DNA from: Methyloprofundus sedimenti
Lineage (GTDB): Bacteria > Pseudomonadota > Gammaproteobacteria > Methylococcales > Methylomonadaceae
Reading direction: 5' to 3'
DNA: 64,000 bases
Assembly (NCBI RefSeq): GCF_002072955.1
Contig: NZ_LPUF01000001.1
Location: 2,502,896-2,566,895 of the forward strand
Part shown: positions 57,660 to 64,000 of the stretch, one piece after another
Numbering within the stretch: position 1 is the stretch's first letter
Layout of the letters: every line of letters starts with the position of its first letter
Notes under the pieces: model-generated
Seen by the model: only the letters and a program-made list of their open reading frames with translations
Databases searched by the model: none
What the model was told of the DNA's origin: nothing
Position numbers and translations under genes: made by a program

Positions 57660-57791
57660 CATGGAGTAGCTACCAAGTATTTACCTAATTATTTGGCTTG
57701 GTGCAGAATTATGGATCGGAACCACAATCTAACCCCTGAGCAATTGTTACATTCTGCTCTGGGTGACTTTCAATATTTAACGGTGACATAG
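57660..57791 (+). pseudogene. Transposase C-terminal fragment, IS1595-like
   Basis: 44 codons ending at a TAG: HGVATKYLPNYLAWCRIMDRN then LTPEQLLHSALGDFQYLTVT. The HGV.TKYL.NYL.W pattern near a C-terminus is that of IS1595-like transposases. It lies outside the ISNCY right repeat, so it marks yet another element at this locus. Confidence 0.5.
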
Positions 57792-57824
57792 CCTTACATA
57801 ATGTCAAAAAAAGTTCAGAAATCA

Positions 57825-59075
57825 CTAATCGACAAACTCAGTCCAGCGACAACGCTCTTTCACTAGTTCTGACATATTTTTTGTTCCAATTCCTTTAGCA
57901 ATCAACGCAACAACTCGATCATCACTGTCATAGCCTGTATGTGCCGTTAAAGGGTTAGCAAAGCTTCCCATACCAAACATATCAATGACAGGAGCGACAT
58001 TAATATTAATATTGGTGACTTCCGCACATAAGCGTGAATCCAAATGACTTTGCACAAATTGCTGGGGAATAGCGTAGCTTAATAAATCATTAGGATCACT
58101 AAAAGCCATAATAGAGGTTTTATCAACCAACCTTTGTTCATAATGCTCACTGCCCGGGATACAGTACTGATCTTTTTGATTAATTACTTCTGGCGGCTTT
58201 TGCCCCATCTCTAACAAAGGTAGTTGATTTGACATCAAATAAAAAGGAATCTGTTTCCGCTGGAAACCTTTAATAAATTGAGACTCTATACTCGTAGGAT
58301 CACCATTGGCTACTTTAGAAACGCGATTTGCAATACTTTGCATACCATCCATAACAATACGACTGCCTAAACTATGTGAGACAATTGCATATTCATCATC
58401 AGGCAGATACTTAATGGCTTGTTTATTAATGACGCAGTTATCATTACTGGTTTCTGGTAAATCCCCCCAATTCCGTCCAACCATCCAACAAAATGCCTTT
58501 CTGAATGAAGCCAGCATTTCATCATGACTTTTACCTTGATAAATCATTGGGTCAGGACTGGTATCATTGGAAAACTGTTTTAACATTTGATTCACTTCAG
58601 CACGATCATAGGAATATTCGCCTGAGGTATCATATTTAATCTTTTCTTTTTCTGGATTAGTGATCGCTGACCAAGTCAATTCATAAAAAAGCATTTCCTG
58701 ACTTTGGTCCTCATTCAATAAGCGTCTTACTCTTAATATTCCTAATTTTGTATCTGGAAACTCAGTATCCACTAAATTAATTTCCTTATAACGGCTACTT
58801 TTTACCGTTAAATTTAATTCAGCCGCTAATTTTTCCTGAAATTGCGTACTATAGCCTGGTACATGCGTTCCGACACCATGTACCATCAATACTTTCACCG
58901 TATCTCCCGGCATCTCAAGACTATTTTGCATACCCGGAAAACTTTTTCCATTAATTTTACAGGCCCGCACATCCTCTTGCTCTTGCTTCTTTAAAACAGC
59001 TGTAGCAATCCCCTCACCAAAACTTGCGCAGCCTGAAATAGTCAGGCTTATTGAAAATAAGATTAGTTTTTTCAT
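57825..59075 (-). CDS. Lipoprotein with alpha/beta-hydrolase fold
   Basis: 416 aa. MKKLILFSISLTISGC is a lipoprotein signal (Cys16 acylated). The body has an oxyanion-hole-type VLMVHGVGTHVPGYS near residue 66 and a nucleophile elbow YAIVSHSLGSRIV (Ser-x-Gly in SHSLG) near 237, typical of lipases and esterases of the alpha/beta hydrolase superfamily. Several Cys suggest periplasmic disulfides. The substrate is unknown. It is 3 bases downstream of truA, but a role in the same pathway is not implied. Confidence 0.8.
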   Translation of the reverse strand: MKKLILFSISLTISGCASFGEGIATAVLKKQEQEDVRACKINGKSFPGMQNSLEMPGDTVKVLMVHGVGTHVPGYSTQFQEKLAAELNLTVKSSRYKEINLVDTEFPDTKLGILRVRRLLNEDQSQEMLFYELTWSAITNPEKEKIKYDTSGEYSYDRAEVNQMLKQFSNDTSPDPMIYQGKSHDEMLASFRKAFCWMVGRNWGDLPETSNDNCVINKQAIKYLPDDEYAIVSHSLGSRIVMDGMQSIANRVSKVANGDPTSIESQFIKGFQRKQIPFYLMSNQLPLLEMGQKPPEVINQKDQYCIPGSEHYEQRLVDKTSIMAFSDPNDLLSYAIPQQFVQSHLDSRLCAEVTNININVAPVIDMFGMGSFANPLTAHTGYDSDDRVVALIAKGIGTKNMSELVKERCRWTEFVD

Positions 59076-59078
59076 TGT

Positions 59079-59894
59079 TTAGGTCTCATGTTGGAAGCGC
59101 TGCGCATTGGCAGGTAATTTATTAAAAATTATGTGTTTAGGCAGGCAGTATTTTTCCGGATAATATACACCGCCTAAATACAAGCCATGTGGAGGTGCAG
59201 TGACCCCTCCGATCTGTCTATTTTTACATGTTAGTAATTCTTGTGTCCATTGTATAGGCTTATCACCGGAACCTATGGACATTAAAACACCGGCAATATT
59301 ACGTACCATATGATGTAAAAATGCATTAGCGGATATATCCATAATCACTTGCTCATCCTGTCGATAAACTTCAACAAAATGCATCAGGCGCATAGGACTC
59401 ACTGATTGACACTTAAGGGCTCTAAATGAAGTGAAATCATGGGTTCCTACTAATGCCTGAGCCGCTTGATGCATTCGCTCTGCATCGAGGTGGTGCTGAC
59501 ACCAGGTGACGCGATCGCGTTGCAAGGCTGACCTAGTCGGTCGATTAAGAATAATATAACGGTAAAATCTTGCTATAGCACTGTAACGTGCATGAAAATC
59601 GTCCACTGCTGCTCGCACCCAGATCACACGTACATCATCTGGCAAGTTGGCATTAATCCCTAATAACCAGGAACGATGACTGCGTTCTGCATGGGTATCA
59701 AAATGCACTACCTGCTCTAAAGCATGTACGCCTGTGTCGGTACGGCCCGTACAAATTATTGTTACTGCATGATCGGCAACTTTGGATGCGGCATGCTGCA
59801 CAGCATCCTGCACTGTCCGCAAACCGCCTTCCTGCCATTGCCAGCCAAAAAAGGCACTGCCATCATACTCCACCCCTAAAACAATACGCTGCAT
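59079..59894 (-). CDS. truA: tRNA pseudouridine(38-40) synthase
   Basis: Modifies positions 38-40 of the anticodon arm. The 271-aa protein begins MQRIVLGVEYDGSAFFGWQWQ and has the catalytic TGRTDTGVHALEQVVHFDT with Asp53, LRDDVRVIW-type and ARYSAIARFYRYIILNRP strands, and the C-terminal FLHHMVRNIAGVLMSIGSG. Length is normal. It follows the DUF2959 gene by 12 bases on the same strand. Confidence 0.97.
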   Translation of the reverse strand: MQRIVLGVEYDGSAFFGWQWQEGGLRTVQDAVQHAASKVADHAVTIICTGRTDTGVHALEQVVHFDTHAERSHRSWLLGINANLPDDVRVIWVRAAVDDFHARYSAIARFYRYIILNRPTRSALQRDRVTWCQHHLDAERMHQAAQALVGTHDFTSFRALKCQSVSPMRLMHFVEVYRQDEQVIMDISANAFLHHMVRNIAGVLMSIGSGDKPIQWTQELLTCKNRQIGGVTAPPHGLYLGGVYYPEKYCLPKHIIFNKLPANAQRFQHET

Positions 59895-59906
59895 CTTGAT
59901 CTGGTA

Positions 59907-60623
59907 TTATTTTGCAGCGGGTAAGCTTGGTTGATTCTTGTGTTCAACAAGCACATGTACATAGTGGTTTGCTTCCGCTATGGATCTTTCCATGGCCTGT
60001 ATTAATTGAGAAATATCAAAACAAATTTCTGAAAATTCCTGCTGCAAGGCGGCAATAGCATTAGCGTTAAGATTGTGCTTTAAAAACAGTACCTGATCTC
60101 TGAAAGCACCTAAGACAGGCTGTATTTTTTGTTCAGCTTTTAACATTGCTTTGATTAATCGTGAGTAATGTTGTTTGGATAATTTTAATTGCTGCCTGCT
60201 CTGTCCGCGTAAAGATCGATTAGTATATAAATTTAATTCTGCTTCCCATTCCTTGAATAATGCATCACTTACTTCCTCAATAGCTTGAATTTTGTTGTTT
60301 ACAATTTCCGAGCGCATATTACAAAAATCAAATTGTTGCTTTAATAGTTTATATTTATCTTCCAGACTACCTGACTTAACATTAACCACTGATTTAAAAC
60401 GCTCTAAGGCATCTAAAAATTGTACTTTTGTTTCTTGCAGACTTTCACTGGCATCTTCTACGCGTATTACGACAAGATCACGTTTATGCTGACCAAAAGA
60501 TTCCTTGGTACGGTAATAAACATGCTGAAAATTATAGGCCACAAAACGCGAGAGTAATTTAACAGATCGCTCCGTTAAGCCTCTAAATGAAAATAAAGAA
60601 CGGGAATGAGTATATTTAGACAT
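59907..60623 (-). CDS. DUF2959 family protein
   Basis: 238 aa, almost entirely alpha-helical with coiled-coil character. The pattern RTKESFGQHKRDLVVIRVEDASESLQETKVQFLDALERFKSVV and GGSLEDKYKLLKQQFD-like start is that of DUF2959, a proteobacterial family of unknown function. The N-terminus lacks a clear signal peptide. It overlaps the mfnE-like gene by 8 bases, so it is in that operon. Confidence 0.85.
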   Translation of the reverse strand: MSKYTHSRSLFSFRGLTERSVKLLSRFVAYNFQHVYYRTKESFGQHKRDLVVIRVEDASESLQETKVQFLDALERFKSVVNVKSGSLEDKYKLLKQQFDFCNMRSEIVNNKIQAIEEVSDALFKEWEAELNLYTNRSLRGQSRQQLKLSKQHYSRLIKAMLKAEQKIQPVLGAFRDQVLFLKHNLNANAIAALQQEFSEICFDISQLIQAMERSIAEANHYVHVLVEHKNQPSLPAAK

Positions 60624-61197
60624 GCTTTTTTAAGCTAGCGGAAAAATTAGATATTTGGTGATACGAAATACATTCTATAGTTAGAGTATGCTTGCGCACG
60701 AAGTCGACAAACGCATCATCGATTATACCGAAAGTAGATAAATGTTGTAACGTACTATTAGCTGAAAAGTCAGCCGATTTAACCAAAATTAAATGATCTA
60801 TAGCTAACTGTACGGCTAACCAGGCTGCAAGGGTGTCAGAAGTGATATCCCAGTTTGCTGGAATACCTGCAGCATCTAATTCACTGCTCAAAGGTGACCA
60901 GATTACCACATTCTGCTGCATGCTAGATCGAATCATTTCAACATTGTTTACAATAACTAAATCAGCACATAATCCTTGAAACAATAAAGCCATTTGCTGC
61001 ATCGCCAGGATTGCCATATAGTGTGCAGTCCTGTCATTATACTGCCATTGTTGTTGCGTTATGCGCACTTGATCAGCAAATACCCCCCCACCAGGAACAA
61101 TAACAACCTGCCCTTTACCATGTTGTTTCGCTAGTTGCAGAAATTGAGCAAGTTCTGTATGCGACAATAAACTGCCGCCTAATTTTACCACGATCAT
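60616..61197 (-). CDS. mfnE: Amino acid kinase family protein, MfnE-like
   Basis: 193 aa. MIVVKLGGSLLSHTELAQFLQL is the amino acid kinase start with the phosphate-binding Lys/Gly motif, followed by VVIVPGGGVFADQVR and LAAWLAVQLAIDHLILVKSADF. Small kinases of this type phosphorylate a furan intermediate (MfnE) in methanofuran synthesis in archaea, and homologues sit in the C1-transfer gene clusters of methylotrophs. The assignment here depends on the mfnF and mfnD neighbours. It overlaps pabB by 4 bases. Confidence 0.7.
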   Translation of the reverse strand: MIVVKLGGSLLSHTELAQFLQLAKQHGKGQVVIVPGGGVFADQVRITQQQWQYNDRTAHYMAILAMQQMALLFQGLCADLVIVNNVEMIRSSMQQNVVIWSPLSSELDAAGIPANWDITSDTLAAWLAVQLAIDHLILVKSADFSANSTLQHLSTFGIIDDAFVDFVRKHTLTIECISYHQISNFSASLKKHV

Positions 61198-62573
61198 GAG
61201 ACTTGCATTTGTTGCAGCAGATTTAATAAGACAGCGGCTTTATCAAAACTTTCCTGATATTCTGCTTCAACTTCTGAATCATTCACGATGCCGCCACCAG
61301 CCCAAAAGCGTATAGTATTGTCTGAGTGCACTAAAGTACGGATAGTGATATTGCTATCCATATTGCCATCAAATCCAATATAAGCAATAGAGCCACAATA
61401 AATACCACGCCGATGCGGCTCTAGCTCCTCAATAATTTCCATAGCTCGAATTTTCGGCGCTCCAGTGATAGACCCACCCGGAAAACAGCTGCGTAATAAA
61501 TCCAGTGCATGGCTATTTGCGGCTAACTGGCCAGAAATAGTACTCACTAAATGATGCACTGTCGCATAACTTTCCAGAGCAAATAATTTAGGTACTTTAA
61601 CTGAACCAGGTAGGCAGTTTTTGCTGATATCATTGCGTAATAAGTCAACAATCATGACATTCTCGGCACGATCTTTAGGACTGATTAGCAAATCTTCAAT
61701 TTGCTGTTGATTGGCTAATACATTTTCTTTTCGCGGGCGGGTGCCTTTAATAGGCTTTGTCTCTACCTTGCCAGCGGAAACTTTTAAAAATCGTTCCGGA
61801 GATGAACTCAATAGCTGCACACCAGGGACATTTAAATAAGCACTAAAAGGAGCCGAGTTTATTTGTCGTAATTGGCAATAAGCATCCCATGGGTCGCCCT
61901 GGCATGTAGTTACAAACCGTTGTGCCAAATTTACCTGATAACAATCCCCTTCTTTTAAATAATTTTTAATTTTAGCAAATGCCTGCTTATAACTTTCCAT
62001 AGTCATATTCGATTGAATCTCGCCAGTGACCTGAAAATTCAGTATAGTTCGTTCTTCAGGGTACTGGCTAAACTGCTGTATTAAGGCTTGCCAATGCTCT
62101 GTACTATCAGCGCTTCCAACTAAATAACTTCGTTTTTGCCGGTGATCAACCACTACGGCCCATTGGTAGATTCCAATAGCCATATCCGGCGTATGTTCGG
62201 CATCTTGTGCAATTTCAGGTAGTGTTTCTAAATTCCTTGCTAAATCATAGGCAAAGTAGCCGATTGCCCCACCATTGAAAGGAACTTCGGGAAATGCTTG
62301 CTGCAAAGGTAATTGTTGCTTAACCAGGGTAAAAGGGTCTAGTTTCGATATACTGCTTTTCCCTGCTTTGGTTATCAGGGTTTGTTTGCCTTTTGTAAGT
62401 AAGGTGCAGACAGGCTGGGTTGCAAAAATATCATAACGCCCCTGGCGTTTTTCTGCTGAACCGCTATCTAAAAAAACAGCCCATTCTTGATCTGCTACAC
62501 TGGAAAATAATCGTGTACTATCTGATAAATAAGGTAAAGCATAAAGCTGGGAATTTGAACAGGGCGTAGACAT
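61194..62573 (-). CDS. pabB: Aminodeoxychorismate synthase component I
   Basis: Makes 4-amino-4-deoxychorismate for p-aminobenzoate, the precursor of folate and of tetrahydromethanopterin. The 459-aa chorismate-binding protein has GEIQSNMTMESYKQAFAKIKNYLKEGDCYQVNLAQRF, PIKGTRPRKE, RAENVMIVDLLRNDISKNC and CFPGGSITGAPKIRAMEIIEELEPHRRGIYCGSIAYIG. PIKGT is typical of PabB (TrpE has PIAGT). The pabA gene is not here. Its placement between methanofuran-type genes suggests co-regulation with C1 cofactor synthesis. Confidence 0.93.
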   Translation of the reverse strand: MSTPCSNSQLYALPYLSDSTRLFSSVADQEWAVFLDSGSAEKRQGRYDIFATQPVCTLLTKGKQTLITKAGKSSISKLDPFTLVKQQLPLQQAFPEVPFNGGAIGYFAYDLARNLETLPEIAQDAEHTPDMAIGIYQWAVVVDHRQKRSYLVGSADSTEHWQALIQQFSQYPEERTILNFQVTGEIQSNMTMESYKQAFAKIKNYLKEGDCYQVNLAQRFVTTCQGDPWDAYCQLRQINSAPFSAYLNVPGVQLLSSSPERFLKVSAGKVETKPIKGTRPRKENVLANQQQIEDLLISPKDRAENVMIVDLLRNDISKNCLPGSVKVPKLFALESYATVHHLVSTISGQLAANSHALDLLRSCFPGGSITGAPKIRAMEIIEELEPHRRGIYCGSIAYIGFDGNMDSNITIRTLVHSDNTIRFWAGGGIVNDSEVEAEYQESFDKAAVLLNLLQQMQVS

Positions 62574-62689
62574 TAATTGAATTAGACAGATTTCATAGGA
62601 GTGACTGAGCGATAAACCATGGTTTGATCGTTACATCATAAGCTACAGAGCATTACGTATAGCTAATATTTTGATTAATATTGCCAATC

Positions 62690-63787
62690 TTAACAAATAT
62701 TACTTTTACAAGCACCCTCTATAGCTAAATAAGCTACCGCAACTGCCGGAGCACAATCGGCAATCTGCATGGCTGTTTTTTGTGCAGTGGTAAGAAATAG
62801 TGTATTAAAGTCGCGGTATTCAATACCCAGTCTAGACGCAATTTCCCGGGCTAAAAAACGCCCAACGCCGGCGCCAATAATCCGTTTGTTAATAGTATGA
62901 TCTGTACGTAGTAATTGTTGTTCACAGGCTGACTGTATTCTGCAAAGCTGTTGCTCTCGAATAGCATAAGCCAGTTGCAGCCATTGCGCTGCTGGAAAAT
63001 CTTCTACATCACAGCCAACCATACGCGCTAAACGCCGAGTACTAGCCTGCACTGTTTTAGCATGACCATCAGCAGTATCACTTTGGTCATGTCGCTCATC
63101 AAGTTCATTTGTCAGCCTGTATACATCAGCCATGGTTGCAAAATATTCACTCATGACGCCGACTTCTTTGCCCGCAAAATAAACTGATTGGGTAACAGCC
63201 ATTACTGCAGTTCTTACAATTCCTGTATAGACTAACTCACCAGAACTTAAACGTTGAAAATCTGTATAGCCTAAAACATCAAGCTGCTTGTTATGAAATA
63301 ACAATATATCTGTCGTGGTACTCCCAATATCGACCAAGAGCCCCTGCTCTTGTTGCCGGGCCGCATAGGTAGCACTCGCTAGCCAGTTAGCAGAAGCTAT
63401 CTTATCAATGTATTCTGGTGTGACTTGTTGTGCAGAAATAAAACCCAACTGTCCTGCATAAACTAGCAGTGTTTGCTGTTTCAATACCTGCTGAGTAAGG
63501 TCGATTATTTTAGCAACACCCTCTGCTCTATTGGAAAATAAATCAACTAATTCCCCGGACATTGTGATTACATGCAGGGTTAGTTGATGCGGTACTCTAG
63601 CAAGAATATTTGTCAGTGCATATTCTAATTTTTCCAGACCCTGCCACAAAGGACATGGCTCCTGATAAACGGCCATTACCTGACCCTCCGCGCTGAGCCA
63701 GGAGGCCTTCAGGTGGGCACCACCTATATCCCAACCGACAATATCGGTTGGTGCTATATCAGCTTGCATCTGCATTTCCTTGATCAA
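62690..63787 (-). CDS. mfnF: Hydantoinase/oxoprolinase family protein, MfnF-like
   Basis: 365 aa of the actin-like ATPase fold: VGWDIGGAHLKASWLSAEGQV near the start (phosphate-1 type), GLLVDIGSTTTDILLFHN in the middle (phosphate-2 type) and a C-terminal IGAGVGRFLAREIASRLG. MfnF-type proteins condense the furan and the gamma-glutamyltyramine parts of methanofuran in archaea. The start overlaps the upstream mfnD-like gene by 29 bases, strong evidence for one operon; 116 bases separate it from pabB. Confidence 0.8.
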   Translation of the reverse strand: MIKEMQMQADIAPTDIVGWDIGGAHLKASWLSAEGQVMAVYQEPCPLWQGLEKLEYALTNILARVPHQLTLHVITMSGELVDLFSNRAEGVAKIIDLTQQVLKQQTLLVYAGQLGFISAQQVTPEYIDKIASANWLASATYAARQQEQGLLVDIGSTTTDILLFHNKQLDVLGYTDFQRLSSGELVYTGIVRTAVMAVTQSVYFAGKEVGVMSEYFATMADVYRLTNELDERHDQSDTADGHAKTVQASTRRLARMVGCDVEDFPAAQWLQLAYAIREQQLCRIQSACEQQLLRTDHTINKRIIGAGVGRFLAREIASRLGIEYRDFNTLFLTTAQKTAMQIADCAPAVAVAYLAIEGACKSNIC

Positions 63788-64000
63788 TACTCACTAGCAC
63801 TTGCTGGCTTCTAATTTTATTCAGTAGCGGGGGCTTGCCAGATAAATTTAAAACCAGTTCTGCGACATTAACCCCTAAAGCTTCATTAATGCCCGCATAA
63901 GAAGTGGTTAAGCGTGGGTTTATTTCTAAAATCAAGTTTTCGCCTGTTTCCGTTTCTATAAAATCTATACCCACATAGCCAAATAATTGTGGAATTGCTG
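63759..64000 (-). CDS. mfnD: ATP-grasp protein, MfnD-like, 5' part beyond the window
   Basis: The last 80 codons are visible: FGYVGIDFIETETGENLILEINPRLTTSYAGINEALGVN, the metal-binding end of an ATP-grasp fold (E-x-NPR), then a short tail. MfnD is tyramine-glutamate ligase, the ATP-grasp enzyme of methanofuran synthesis, and this gene directly overlaps the mfnF-like gene. The rest lies outside, so the specific function is from context. Confidence 0.75.
   Translation of the reverse strand, partial: AIPQLFGYVGIDFIETETGENLILEINPRLTTSYAGINEALGVNVAELVLNLSGKPPLLNKIRSQQVLVSIDQGNADAS

Overview
The window looks like a chromosomal segment of a low-GC gammaproteobacterium, most likely a methanotroph or related methylotroph (Methylococcales). 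The gene order of the housekeeping blocks is gammaproteobacterial: rimP-nusA-infB-rbfA-truB-rpsO-pnp, smc-zipA, truA and ftsH. The right end carries homologues of three methanofuran biosynthesis genes (mfnD, mfnF, mfnE) around pabB, which outside archaea are mostly found in C1-oxidising bacteria that use tetrahydromethanopterin/methanofuran cofactors. The species assignment is inference.

Layout. 1-12.2 kb: 3'-truncated acnB, a large SNF2-family helicase, zipA and smc (minus strand), then queF and psd (plus). 12.2-16.0 kb: an accessory, decaying stretch with a large palindromic repeat, a pseudogene with stops, a DUF1778/GNAT toxin-antitoxin pair whose toxin has an in-frame stop, a possible group II intron fragment, an HNH endonuclease gene broken at two homopolymers, and an IS110 start fragment. 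16.0-24.5 kb: the translation/RNA operon rimP to pnp. 24.5-25.2 kb: a breakpoint region with tandem terminators, a possible initiator-tRNA 3' remnant, an unidentified gene fragment and an ISAs1 transposase remnant. 25.2-28.3 kb: a ba3-type heme-copper oxidase operon (subunit IIa, CuA subunit II, subunit I, diheme cytochrome c). 28.3-36.1 kb: OsmC, a membrane protein, glutaredoxin-4, argD-argF, an SH3-domain protein, ilvD and argA. 36.3-42.3 kb: a lipoprotein, a DUF2760 membrane protein and two divergent Hsp70 proteins, probably one functional unit and the best candidate for an uncharacterised system. 42.5-43.6 kb: exosortase H and its membrane partner. 44.2-49.7 kb: HdeD, a secreted protein flanked by a partial duplication of the ung locus, ung, and ftsH. 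49.8-51.2 kb: three small genes. 51.3-57.8 kb: nested insertion sequences (ISL3, IS3, IS66, ISAzo13 and ISNCY-type), apparently all inside one old ISNCY-type element. 57.8-64.0 kb: a lipoprotein hydrolase, truA, DUF2959, mfnE, pabB, mfnF and the 3' end of mfnD.

Working together: the operons support translation and RNA decay, respiration with a high-affinity-type oxidase, arginine and branched-chain amino acid synthesis, and C1 cofactor synthesis. The accessory pieces are mostly degenerate. Only the ISL3 and IS3 elements look intact. No complete tRNA, rRNA or CRISPR array was recognised.
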